Below, one piece after another: positions 45,456 through 53,415 of a stretch of DNA of 55,942 bases. How positions within the stretch are numbered: position 1 is the stretch's first letter; each line of letters starts with the position of its first letter. A program made the translations under genes and the position numbers. Source of the DNA: CALAGJ01 sp964293305 (GTDB taxonomy: Bacteria; Bacteroidota; Bacteroidia; Chitinophagales; Chitinophagaceae); assembly GCA_964293305.1 (NCBI GenBank), contig CAXYYO010000022.1:1-55942 (forward strand), written 5' to 3'. The notes under the pieces were generated by a model. That model had not been told where the DNA came from and searched no databases. It was given only the letters and a program-made list of their open reading frames with translations.

Positions 45456-45760
45456 GATTTATTGTATAAATATTGTAATATTTTGGCAGCAAAATAAAAT
45501 AATTATAGAAATAATTAAAATATTTCAATATTTTTCAGAAATTCCTTCTCGGTAGGGATATTCCATTGATAATTTAGATAAGTGATAAAACCTTATAAAA
45601 TTTAAAATATGATTTAAGCAACCAGATTATTTTATTTTCGTAAAATTGTACTAGTGAATTGATATTATAGATCTAAAGCAATATATAAATTGAAGAAAAC
45701 GGAAGTACGAAATGGAAAGTGGTTTCAAAAATTTTGATTGTATGCTAATTGATATATTCT
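45456..45760. promoter_or_regulatory. Divergent control region mmsA / Lrp-type regulator
   Basis: This 305-base AT-rich region holds a perfect palindrome AAAATATT-TC-AATATTTT (45517-45534) near the expected -33 position of the mmsA promoter, and other AATATT motifs closer to mmsA. AT-rich palindromes of this kind are usual for Lrp/AsnC proteins. No other gene is seen. Operator function is inference. Confidence 0.35.
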
Positions 45761-46222
45761 ATGCTTGATAGATTAGATTTTCAGGTGTTAAACTGCCTGC
45801 AGGAAGATGGGAGAATGAGTTTTACTGATATGGCAGAAAAACTTGAAGTATCAGTGGGTACCATACGCACAAGAGTTAATAAATTAGTTGAAGATGGTAC
45901 TGTAAGTATTATTGGAAGGATAGAACCGGAGAAGGTTGGTTTTAATAGCTATGCACATATTGCAGTTTTTGTAAGACCGGCTACTCTAAAGGATATGGTA
46001 GCTAATGAAATTTCAAAGATGCCAGAAGTGAGTTTTCTTGCCCTCACCAGTGGCGATTATGATCTAGAAGTAGATGTAATGTGCAAAGACAATAATCATT
46101 TACTAGCTTTTGTAAATCGAATATCCGGCATCGATGGAATACATCAAACCAAAACTACCATCTATTTTAAGGTATATAAGTATGCACAACCTGATTTAGG
46201 ATTGCTCAATAATTTCGAATAG
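45761..46222 (+). CDS. Lrp/AsnC-family transcriptional regulator
   Basis: This 153-aa protein is taken from the ATG at 45761 (MLDRLDFQVLNCLQEDGRMS); the longer option is a TTG. It has an N-terminal AsnC-type helix-turn-helix (about 4-62, with MAEKLEVSVGTIRTRVNKLVEDG) and a C-terminal RAM/ACT-like domain (about 68-145, with LALTSGDYDLEVDVMCKD) that binds amino acids and forms octamers. It is transcribed away from mmsA and probably controls the mmsA-aminotransferase unit in response to an amino acid such as beta-alanine. Confidence 0.9.
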   Translation: MLDRLDFQVLNCLQEDGRMSFTDMAEKLEVSVGTIRTRVNKLVEDGTVSIIGRIEPEKVGFNSYAHIAVFVRPATLKDMVANEISKMPEVSFLALTSGDYDLEVDVMCKDNNHLLAFVNRISGIDGIHQTKTTIYFKVYKYAQPDLGLLNNFE

Positions 46223-46482
46223 AAACTACCACACTGCCACTATTTAACCAAGTTCTATAATTTAATCCCAATATTGCAGTTGGCTGTGTAATAAATTTCA
46301 ATACAAAATCTCGATTTAGTATAGCCCGTAGAAATTGGAAATGTAATTTAGAACATCAAAAAGGTACTAAAACGTAATAATTAAGTGTATCAAGGTTTAA
46401 AAATTATCATGTTTCAGCATAAACCTCGAACAAATATTGAATAATAGAATTCTACAAGTTGCTTAAAAATTTTATTAAAATC
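46223..46482. other. Intergenic region before rpsT
   Basis: No gene, hairpin or repeat can be supported in this AT-rich stretch; it ends at the rpsT promoter. Confidence 0.5.
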
Positions 46483-46512
46483 TTGTTTTATTCAAATGAA
46501 ATTATATCTTTG
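46483..46512 (+). promoter_or_regulatory. Promoter of rpsT
   Basis: A TTG (46483-46485), a 19-bp spacer and TATCTTTG (46505-46512) make a textbook Bacteroidota promoter (-33 and TAnnTTTG -7), 18 bp before the rpsT ATG. It is the clearest promoter in the window and supports the phylum call. Confidence 0.75.
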
Positions 46513-46530
46513 CCGCCCATTTAGAAAGTT

Positions 46531-46776
46531 ATGGCCAATCATAAAGCTACAAAAAAAGATGCTCGTCAGGCAGCTAAACGCCGAGACAGAAACCGTTATC
46601 ATGGAAAAACGACTCGTAACGCGATTCGTGATCTCAAAGGTTTGGAAGATGTCAATGCTTATGGTGAAAAGTTACCATCTATAGTGGCAATGATTGATAA
46701 ATTAGCCAAAAATGGAATAATACATAAAAATAAAGCTGCGAATCTGAAGAGCAAATTATCTAAGAAACGAGCATAG
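46531..46776 (+). CDS. rpsT: 30S ribosomal protein S20
   Basis: This 81-aa basic, helical protein starts MANHKATKKDARQAAKRR, has the family segment RNRYHGKTTRNAIRDL, and ends NKAANLKSKLSKKRA. It binds 16S rRNA early in 30S assembly. It is monocistronic: a strong promoter precedes it and a terminator (46810-46836) follows 33 bp past the stop. Confidence 0.97.
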   Translation: MANHKATKKDARQAAKRRDRNRYHGKTTRNAIRDLKGLEDVNAYGEKLPSIVAMIDKLAKNGIIHKNKAANLKSKLSKKRA

Positions 46777-46809
46777 AACATATAAATATAGTTACAAATT
46801 TTGTAAAGG

Positions 46810-46836
46810 TTCCGCATAATTGCGGAATTTTTTTTT
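46810..46836 (+). terminator. Terminator of rpsT
   Basis: A 7-bp stem (TTCCGCA with TGCGGAA, loop TAAT) is followed by a run of nine T. Confidence 0.9.
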
Positions 46837-46876
46837 AAATAGAACTTCACTTGCCTAAAAATTCCCTTATTCCACG

Positions 46877-46884
46877 TACATTTG
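46877..46884 (+). promoter_or_regulatory. -7 box of the rpsF operon promoter
   Basis: TACATTTG matches TAnnTTTG exactly, 67 bp before rpsF. The leader that follows begins with a GC-rich CGCCCCCG and may carry ribosomal-protein feedback control. Confidence 0.5.
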
Positions 46885-46951
46885 CGCCCCCGAAATAATT
46901 TGATATTTCGGAATTTTATAACTTTTATTTATTTATTAAAAAATCAGGGAA

Positions 46952-47308
46952 ATGAAACATTACGAATTGATGGTGATTTTTACCCCTGTGCTTTCTGAAG
47001 AAGAGTCTCGCTCCACTCAGAAAAAGTACGCTGATTTTATTACAGATCACACCGGTACTATTGTGCACAGCAAACCCTGGGGACTAAAATCACTGGCGTA
47101 TCCTATCCAGAAAAAAACTACAGGTATTTACTGGGTTCTGGAATATACTGCGCCATCCGACCTCAATGAGAAGTTGAAAATTCAGCTTCTGCGTGACGAT
47201 AATGTGATGCGTCACATGATTACTGTACTCGATAATTACGCCGTGGAGTACAATGCTAGAAAGAGAAGTGGCGTAGCATCTGTTGAAACTGAAAATACGG
47301 AGGCTTAA
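46952..47308 (+). CDS. rpsF: 30S ribosomal protein S6
   Basis: This 118-aa protein starts MKHYELMVIFTPVLSEEES and has the segment WGLKSLAYPIQKKTTGIYW and the RHMITV motif of S6. It lies beside S18 in the 30S platform. It heads the rpsF-rpsR-rplI cluster; rpsR starts 2 bp after its stop. The short C-terminal tail rich in E/T is typical. Confidence 0.97.
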   Translation: MKHYELMVIFTPVLSEEESRSTQKKYADFITDHTGTIVHSKPWGLKSLAYPIQKKTTGIYWVLEYTAPSDLNEKLKIQLLRDDNVMRHMITVLDNYAVEYNARKRSGVASVETENTEA

Positions 47309-47310
47309 TT

Positions 47311-47574
47311 ATGGCAAAAAATGAAATCAAGTACTTAACGGCCATTAAAACCGAAAAGCCACGCAAGAAGTTTTGTCGTTTTAAGAAATATGGCATGCGC
47401 TATATTGATTATAAAGACATTGAATTTTTAAAGAAGTTTTTAAACGAACAAGGTAAAGTATTACCAAGAAGACTTACAGGAAACTCTTTAAAATACCAGC
47501 GTAAAGTTGGACAAGCTATTAAGAAAGCACGTCAAATGGCATTACTTCCATTTGTTACAGACTTAATGAAGTAG
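47311..47574 (+). CDS. rpsR: 30S ribosomal protein S18
   Basis: This 87-aa protein has the S18 core KKFCRFKKYGMRYIDYKD, FLNEQGKVLPRRLTGNSLKY and the end KKARQMALLPFVTDLMK. It forms a dimer-like pair with S6 on the ribosome. It is tightly spaced to rpsF (2 bp) and is followed by rplI after 87 bp. Confidence 0.97.
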   Translation: MAKNEIKYLTAIKTEKPRKKFCRFKKYGMRYIDYKDIEFLKKFLNEQGKVLPRRLTGNSLKYQRKVGQAIKKARQMALLPFVTDLMK

Positions 47575-47661
47575 AATTATTTAGTAACCTTCCCTAATTC
47601 CCCGCAGGGGGATGACAGTCTGAATCCTAATAGATTGGGCTCCGGGAACTAAAAAAAAAAT

Positions 47662-48108
47662 ATGCAAATTATTTTAATCCAGGATATAGATAACCTGGGA
47701 GCAAAAAATGAAGTAGTAAAGGTAAAAAATGGCTATGCCAGAAATTTCCTTATACCACAAAAATATGCCATTGAAGCAAGTTCTTCAAACATGAAGCAAT
47801 TGGAAGAACGAATGAAAGTGCAAGCCAAGAAAGAAGCTGCAATGTTAGCTCAAATTAAGAGTGTCATAGCAAAACTGAATGAGTCGCCACTTAGAATTGG
47901 AGCTAAAACTGGCACTTCAGGTAAAATTTTTGGTAGCGTCACTTCTCTTCAGTTGTCTAGAGCAATTCAGGCCCAAAAGGGTTATGAAATAGACCGTAGA
48001 AAAATTACAATAGCTGATGAAGTAAAAGAAATTGGTTCTTATAAAGCTACTATTGATTTTGGCAATGGCAATAGCACAGAAGTTGATTTTGATGTAATTG
48101 CAGAGTAA
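47662..48108 (+). CDS. rplI: 50S ribosomal protein L9
   Basis: This 148-aa protein has the N-terminal 23S-binding domain (MQIILIQDIDNLGAKNEVV, VKNGYARNFLIPQKYAI), the long connecting helix and a C-terminal domain with KIFGSVTSLQLSRAI and DRRKITIADEVKEIGSY. It is the last gene of the cluster. The 87-bp gap before it contains a small C/G hairpin (47599-47612) of unknown use. Confidence 0.96.
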   Translation: MQIILIQDIDNLGAKNEVVKVKNGYARNFLIPQKYAIEASSSNMKQLEERMKVQAKKEAAMLAQIKSVIAKLNESPLRIGAKTGTSGKIFGSVTSLQLSRAIQAQKGYEIDRRKITIADEVKEIGSYKATIDFGNGNSTEVDFDVIAE

Positions 48109-48141
48109 TTAAAATCGAACACATTACATTCGAAACCTATT

Positions 48142-48169
48142 GGCCGCCTCTATATGAAGCGGCCTTTTT
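48142..48169 (+). terminator. Terminator of the rpsF-rpsR-rplI operon
   Basis: GGCCGC pairs with GCGGCC over an 11-nt loop and is followed by TTTTT, 33 bp past the rplI stop. Confidence 0.85.
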
Positions 48170-48271
48170 ATTGCTGTTGCAGCTTATAATAATCAAAAAC
48201 ATAGATTACAAATTCACTCATCAAATACTTTATGCATCAATTGAAAAAAAAGTAATATTTGAAATCAAAAT

Positions 48272-49144
48272 ATGATTGATTTTATGAAGAAAATGTACCC
48301 TACTCTTTTAATTTTGGTTTTTCATATTTCAGGATTTGCTCAAAAAAATACCCTCAACTTAGATGATGCAAATGATAATATGACCGCATACCTCAAAGCA
48401 CGTGGCAGTCTTGATAGTGCAGACGAAGTAGTGTTTTATGATGAAGGGTTTATATACGCACTTCAACCTGAACAGCCCATTAAATTGCTCTTTAAATTTC
48501 AAATGTATAATATAGCACGTTTTATTCCTAATGATTCCGGTGTAACCCAACTTACCCGTGAAATGTTGGTGTATGAAGATGCCAAAACCGGAGCAATACT
48601 TCACAATTGGTACAATCCATTTATTAAAGACAGTGTAGAAGTATTTCATGTATGGAATGACCCAGTAAATGTGTTATTAAAAAAGGGCCGCTTTAGTTTG
48701 GATTATACCCGAATGGATGATGGCAGACTTTGTTTTAATATTGACCTGCCTCTGTTTTACCCCAGTGTTTTACAAAAGAATGAATGGCCTGTAAACAGCA
48801 GAAGTAACATGTATCAAGCCATGGAAATGTTTCAGTTTTTTGTGGATGAGAAAGACATAACTAATAAAAAAATTAAAAATGCTATATGTGATATTTCATG
48901 GACACGTATCAGCGATTTTTTACCTTGGATGAAAATGGCAGATAAACCCGGCTACTTAGTTTTCTCCAGTAGAGGCTGGAAGTTGAAATCAGGTTGGGAA
49001 GGGCTTCCAAAGCAAGTGAAAGAAATTGTTATGAAAGAGCATCCAGAATACAAGCATGCCCCAGATACCTACACAAGCCCAAATATGACCAGTTGGAAAT
49101 ATTATAAACAATTGATGGATGAACGAAAAAATAATAATCAATAA
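48272..49144 (+). CDS. DUF1838 family secreted protein
   Basis: This 290-aa protein has a signal peptide ending SGFAQ; an inner ATG at 48284 (MKKMYPTLL) gives a cleaner one. The mature part matches the DUF1838 pattern: an early AYLKARGSLDSADEVVFYDEG, then HNWYNPFIKDSVEVFHVWNDPVN, LYQAMEMFQFFV-type segments (here MYQAMEMFQFF) and WTRISDFLPWMKMADKPGYLVFSSRG, ending near MKEHPEYKHAP. The family has no known function. The aromatic-rich conserved patches suggest a binding pocket. It stands alone between rplI and sucC. Confidence 0.82.
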   Translation: MIDFMKKMYPTLLILVFHISGFAQKNTLNLDDANDNMTAYLKARGSLDSADEVVFYDEGFIYALQPEQPIKLLFKFQMYNIARFIPNDSGVTQLTREMLVYEDAKTGAILHNWYNPFIKDSVEVFHVWNDPVNVLLKKGRFSLDYTRMDDGRLCFNIDLPLFYPSVLQKNEWPVNSRSNMYQAMEMFQFFVDEKDITNKKIKNAICDISWTRISDFLPWMKMADKPGYLVFSSRGWKLKSGWEGLPKQVKEIVMKEHPEYKHAPDTYTSPNMTSWKYYKQLMDERKNNNQ

Positions 49145-49239
49145 TCTCTTTAAATTTTAGTGGTAGGTATGATTATGTTCTTCCTCAAAATTCAATATCC
49201 CTATCTTCGCCACTTAAAATTAGATAAAATAATTGCTTT

Positions 49240-50451
49240 ATGAATTTGCATGAATACCAAGCAAAAGAATTGCTAAAAAAATATTATGTGCCAGTGCAGG
49301 AAGGAATGGCTTGCAGCACAGTACATGAAGCGGAAGAAGCTTATCGTCAGATCAAAAACCAAACCTCTAACAATTTTGCAGTTGTAAAAGCACAAATACA
49401 TGCTGGTGGTAGAGGCAAAGGAAAGATTGCTGGATCAGAACAACGAGGTGTTGCTGTTGGTAAGAGTTTAGAAGATGTATCACAAATTGCTAAAAATATT
49501 TTAGGAGGTACCTTGGTAACGCTACAAACGGGTGCAGCTGGTAAAAAAGTAAATAAAATACTTGTTGCACAGGATGTTTATTATCCTGGTCCTAACCCTG
49601 TAAAAGAATTTTATCTGAGTATCTTATTGGATCGTACTAAAGGTCAGAATGTTATTATTTACAGTACTGAGGGCGGTATGAATATAGAAGATGTAGCACA
49701 CAATACCCCAGAAAAAATATACAAAGAGTGGGTACATCCAGGTGGTGGTTTGCCGGGTTTTCAGGCAAGAAAAATTGCATTTAATCTTGGCTTAAGTGGG
49801 GAATCATTTAAAAACTGTGTAAAGTTTGTAACAAATTTATACAATGCTTACATCGGGCTTGATTGTGCAATGCTTGAAATCAATCCATTATTCAAAACAA
49901 GTGATGATAAAATAATAGCTGTAGATTGTAAAATGAGTTTGGACGACAACTCATTGATGCGTCACACAGATTTGGCTACTTTGAGGGACATTACTGAAGA
50001 AGACGAAACAGAGGTAGAAGCAGGACAATTCAATCTGAATTTTATAAAATTAGACGGTAATGTTGGTTGTATGGTTAATGGTGCAGGACTTGCCATGGCC
50101 ACAATGGATATGATACAATTAAGCGGTGGACAACCTGCAAATTTTTTGGATGTAGGCGGTACGGCCAACGCACAAACAGTGGAGGCCGGATTTAAAATTA
50201 TACTGAAAGACAAAAATGTAAAAGCGATTCTCATCAATATTTTTGGAGGTATAGTACGCTGTGATCGTGTAGCAGCAGGGGTAATAGAAGCATATAATAA
50301 GCTTGGCAATATTGATATTCCTATTATCGTAAGATTACAGGGTACAAATGCCGAGGAAGCAAAAAAGCTAATAGATGAAAGTGGACTAAAAGTACAAAGC
50401 GCAATCTTACTGAGCGAAGCGGCAGATCTTGTAAAGCAGGCTGTAGCTTAA
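49240..50451 (+). CDS. sucC: Succinyl-CoA synthetase beta subunit
   Basis: This 403-aa protein starts MNLHEYQAKELLKKYYVPV. An ATP-grasp domain contains VVKAQIHAGGRGKGKI, DCAMLEINPL and VAVDCKMSLDD-like segments (here IAVDCKMSLDD). The CoA-ligase half has GNVGCMVNGAGLAMATMD, FLDVGGTANAQTVE and NIFGGIVRCD. It forms ATP or GTP from succinyl-CoA in the TCA cycle with SucD, which is not adjacent here. A terminator follows 20 bp past the stop. Confidence 0.96.
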   Translation: MNLHEYQAKELLKKYYVPVQEGMACSTVHEAEEAYRQIKNQTSNNFAVVKAQIHAGGRGKGKIAGSEQRGVAVGKSLEDVSQIAKNILGGTLVTLQTGAAGKKVNKILVAQDVYYPGPNPVKEFYLSILLDRTKGQNVIIYSTEGGMNIEDVAHNTPEKIYKEWVHPGGGLPGFQARKIAFNLGLSGESFKNCVKFVTNLYNAYIGLDCAMLEINPLFKTSDDKIIAVDCKMSLDDNSLMRHTDLATLRDITEEDETEVEAGQFNLNFIKLDGNVGCMVNGAGLAMATMDMIQLSGGQPANFLDVGGTANAQTVEAGFKIILKDKNVKAILINIFGGIVRCDRVAAGVIEAYNKLGNIDIPIIVRLQGTNAEEAKKLIDESGLKVQSAILLSEAADLVKQAVA

Positions 50452-50470
50452 TAGAAATATATTTGTTGAT

Positions 50471-50504
50471 AAAATCCGGATTAACTCAATCCGGATTTTT
50501 TTTG
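50471..50504 (+). terminator. Terminator of sucC
   Basis: A 12-bp stem (AAAATCCGGATT with AATCCGGATTTT, loop of five) is followed by further T. Confidence 0.9.
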
Positions 50505-50554
50505 TTATTCATAAACATTTTTCCAGTTAGACATAGCGTGTAAAATGGAAGCCA

Positions 50555-50691
50555 GATGCTTAATTGAATTTTATTATAAAGCTGAAAACTTCATACCTAT
50601 GCATTTGAGCAGAATTGTTGAATTTTAATATTTACTATTTCTTCAGCCAAAAAAACCTCAAATACTTATCTATATTGACTTTCAACTCTTC
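50555..50691. repeat. Dispersed repeat, copy B
   Basis: Similar to 37212-37351 along its full length, with about the same spacing of shared blocks. On the minus strand it gives EELKVNIDKYLRFF, then in another frame AEEIVN, then MHRYEVF, matching the order in copy A, again interrupted. The minus-strand frame can be followed upstream into QIQHGRRSS before it meets the end of the 50731 gene. A decayed gene fragment is the best reading. Confidence 0.6.
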
Positions 50692-50730
50692 GAAAAAAAT
50701 TGAACTACGTCGTCCGTGTTGAATTTGTTG

Positions 50731-51267
50731 CTATTCATCAGCAAAGCGAAACCCATTTAAAAAAGCTTCCTGTTTATTTAAATCTTCAGAGGGCAAACTT
50801 CCTGTATGCGTTACATACATAAGGGCAATAACTGCTCCATTAGTCCAGCATTTTATTTTCCATTCATCACCTTCTTTATCCTTCCAATAGTCAATAAAAC
50901 CAATAGCATTTTCATAGTTATTCATTTTATGGCCTGAGCCATATCCGGTATATTCAACAATGTCAAAAACTGATTTTAAAAAATCGCAATAATTTTTACC
51001 AAGTGCTTCTGCTGTTTCTAAATCCTCCATCGCACTCATAAGTTTTATACAGATAACCCCGTATTCATAGTCATCTATAATGTTATATGCTTTGTATATG
51101 ATGGATGAATCTTCACTGTATTCTGTTTCTCCAATCTCCGGCACTGAATAACAATACATGCTACATCCTGAATTACTAATGGGGTATTTTTTTAATGATT
51201 GAGCCTCTACCGAAAAAGAAAAACATAAAAAAATAAGGAGATAACCTATCTGTTTTCCTGAAATCAT
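50731..51267 (-). CDS. Uncharacterised secreted protein
   Basis: This 178-aa protein is taken from the ATG at 51267; the longer frame begins with a GTG and puts a polar stretch before the signal peptide. The signal peptide (about MISGKQIGYLLIFLCFSFS) ends VEAQ. The mature part has paired Cys near its start (GCSMYCYS) and is acidic. Segments such as YEYGVICIKLMSAMED, LGKNYCDFLKSVFDIVEYTG and the end EAFLNGFRF suggest an alpha/beta fold. No family is recognised. It follows the truncated carB by 73 bp, in the position where the second half of carB might have been. Confidence 0.65.
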   Translation of the reverse strand: MISGKQIGYLLIFLCFSFSVEAQSLKKYPISNSGCSMYCYSVPEIGETEYSEDSSIIYKAYNIIDDYEYGVICIKLMSAMEDLETAEALGKNYCDFLKSVFDIVEYTGYGSGHKMNNYENAIGFIDYWKDKEGDEWKIKCWTNGAVIALMYVTHTGSLPSEDLNKQEAFLNGFRFADE

Positions 51268-51340
51268 AAGTAAATTTTTTTGATAATTATTTTTTTTCAC
51301 TTCGTGAATTTATTTGCATTGTCAAAGAAATTCAGTGTAT

Positions 51341-52990
51341 TTACCCTTCAAAAGTGCTATAGAAATAAGGCGTTTCTGCTTCAAATTCTGCTGCGCAACT
51401 ATCTACCATTTTATATACTCTAGTTATACCTGCTGCTTTTCTTCTTTCGTATACTTCCTCGGCAGTACAAGTATTTCTCAATATGCGTGAAATTTGCTCA
51501 TCACTAAAACCATTTTGTTTTGCTTCACGCAATAGTTGATTGGAGATATGCTCTAAGGTATTGCAATTAGTTATTGCTTTTTCAAGATCACAAATTATTT
51601 GTATCTGGTATATAAACCATCTATCAATACCGGTGGCTTGCACAATAGTTTTTGCAGTAACACCTTGCATTAATGCATCTTTAATTCTAAATATGCGATC
51701 CCATTTTGGTATTTTAATATATTCAATTAAATCATCAGATTTCATCAAACTTTTGCCATAGTATCCTAAACCAACAGCTTCATTTTCTAAACTTTGACAG
51801 GCTTTCTGAAGGGCTTCATTGAAACTTCTTCCTATAGCCATTACTTCACCCACACTTTTCATTTGCAAACCCAGTGTATCATTAGCCCCTTTGAATTTGT
51901 CAAAATTCCATCTTGGCATTTTTACAATCACATAATCTAATGTGGGTTCAAAATAGGCTGATGTATTTTTGGTAATCTGATTTTTTAGCTCATCCAGCGC
52001 ATATCCAATAGCCAGTTTTGCTGCAATTTTTGCTATAGGATAACCTGTAGCCTTACTGGCCAATGCTGAAGAACGACTTACTCTTGGGTTTATTTCTACT
52101 GCAATAATTTCTTCAGTTTGTGGCTCTAATGCAAACTGCACATTACAACCTCCAACAAAATTTCCCAAACTACGCATCATACGTATAGCTTGATTACGCA
52201 TATTCTGGTAAGCAGTATCACTCAATGTCATAGCTGGTGCTACTGTAATGCTATCGCCAGTATGCACACCCATTGGGTCTAAGTTTTCAACAGTGCATAT
52301 TATAACAACATTATCATTTACATCCCTAAGGAGCTCCAGCTCATACTCCTTCCAACCCATTACCGCTTTTTCTACCAGCACTTCGTGAATAGGACTTGCC
52401 TGAAGCCCTCTTTGTAATGCTTCATCTAAGTCCTCTTTTGCGTGTACAAAACCACCACCTGTGCCGCCCAAGGTAAATGAAGGACGAATCACCAAAGGGA
52501 AACCAATTTCCTGAGCATATTCTTTACCTTCTAAAAAACTGTTTGCTACCCGGCTTGGAGCCACTTTTATACCAATTTCAATCATTAACTGCCTAAACTT
52601 CTCACGGTCTTCCGTTGTATTTATAGCAGCTATATCTACTCCAATTAAAGCTACATTATATTTCTCCCAAACACCAAGTTCATCAGCTTCTATAGCTAAA
52701 TTGAGTGCTGTTTGGCCTCCCATAGTAGGCAGCACCGCATCTATATCATTTTCATCCAATATTTGTTCAATACTTTCTACCGTAAGTGGGAGCAAATAAA
52801 CCTTATCGGCCATCATTGGGTCAGTCATAATGGTAGCAGGATTATTATTTATTAAAATTACTTTTATCCCTTCCTCTCTAAGGCTTCTTGCAGCCTGGCT
52901 GCCACTATAATCAAATTCACAAGCCTGACCTATAATAATGGGGCCACTACCAATGATGAGTACTGAATGGATGGATTGATTTTTTGGCAT
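51341..52990 (-). CDS. carB: Carbamoyl-phosphate synthase large subunit, N-terminal half only
   Basis: This 549-aa protein corresponds to the first half of CarB (usual length about 1,070). The carboxyphosphate ATP-grasp domain is complete (IIGSGPIIIGQACEFDYSG, VIRPSFTLGGTGGGF, VENLDPMGVHTGDSITVAP, VEINPRVSRSSALASKATGYP), followed by the oligomerisation domain ending TRVYKMVDSCAAEFEAETPY. The stop comes directly after YSTFEG, exactly at the junction where the second, carbamate-phosphorylating half normally begins. No continuation is found in any frame downstream. Split carB genes exist in some archaea and in Aquifex. The second half must be elsewhere in the genome or be lost. Confidence 0.9.
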   Translation of the reverse strand: MPKNQSIHSVLIIGSGPIIIGQACEFDYSGSQAARSLREEGIKVILINNNPATIMTDPMMADKVYLLPLTVESIEQILDENDIDAVLPTMGGQTALNLAIEADELGVWEKYNVALIGVDIAAINTTEDREKFRQLMIEIGIKVAPSRVANSFLEGKEYAQEIGFPLVIRPSFTLGGTGGGFVHAKEDLDEALQRGLQASPIHEVLVEKAVMGWKEYELELLRDVNDNVVIICTVENLDPMGVHTGDSITVAPAMTLSDTAYQNMRNQAIRMMRSLGNFVGGCNVQFALEPQTEEIIAVEINPRVSRSSALASKATGYPIAKIAAKLAIGYALDELKNQITKNTSAYFEPTLDYVIVKMPRWNFDKFKGANDTLGLQMKSVGEVMAIGRSFNEALQKACQSLENEAVGLGYYGKSLMKSDDLIEYIKIPKWDRIFRIKDALMQGVTAKTIVQATGIDRWFIYQIQIICDLEKAITNCNTLEHISNQLLREAKQNGFSDEQISRILRNTCTAEEVYERRKAAGITRVYKMVDSCAAEFEAETPYFYSTFEG

Positions 52991-53152
52991 TAATTCTCAG
53001 ATTTGCGCAAATGTACAGGTTGAACAACTTTTTGGGAAGCATATTGACAAGTGAAAATTTAAATCCAGCACCGATTACAACTAAGTGATAACAAAAAATT
53101 ACCGGATAGCATAAACTTAAATCTCCATTCTTTTTTTGATAATGGTCCGGAA

Positions 53153-53190
53153 AAGTATAAAAGCAAAAGGCTCCATGTTCTGGAGCCTTT
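53153..53190 (-). terminator. Terminator of the tRNA-Asp gene
   Basis: A perfect 10-bp stem (AAAGGCTCCA with TGGAGCCTTT, loop of five) is followed on the minus strand by TGCTTTTATAC. It starts 2 bp past the mature tRNA end. Confidence 0.8.
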
Positions 53191-53191
53191 G

Positions 53192-53265
53192 CGGACCGGA
53201 CGGGACTCGAACCCGCGACCTCCGCCGTGACAGGGCGGCATTCTAACCAACTGAACTACCGATCC
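53192..53265 (-). tRNA. tRNA-Asp (anticodon GTC)
   Basis: Read on the minus strand: acceptor GGATCGG pairs with CCGGTCC (one T-G wobble), D-arm AGTTCAGTTGGTTAGA, anticodon stem GCC/GGC enclosing CTGTCAC with anticodon GTC, and T-arm with GGGTTCGAGTCCC. The discriminator base is G73, as needed for tRNA-Asp. The CCA end is not encoded. A terminator follows. Confidence 0.96.
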
Positions 53266-53415
53266 AAACTTGATAAGAACTAAAATCAGTTTTTGTGAAT
53301 TAGTTTGATAATTTCAAAATTTCTGACGGGTGGCAAAGATAAGGGGATTGATTTTTCATAAACAAATCTTTCTCTCAAAAAAAACTGCCTACTTTTACAA
53401 CCCCAAAAAAAAAAT

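Noticed and set aside
47599..47612. TCCCC-GGGGA hairpin between rpsR and rplI as a terminator
   Set aside because: Only a five-pair stem, no T-run on the plus strand, and rplI must be read with the cluster or just after; left as an unexplained small hairpin.
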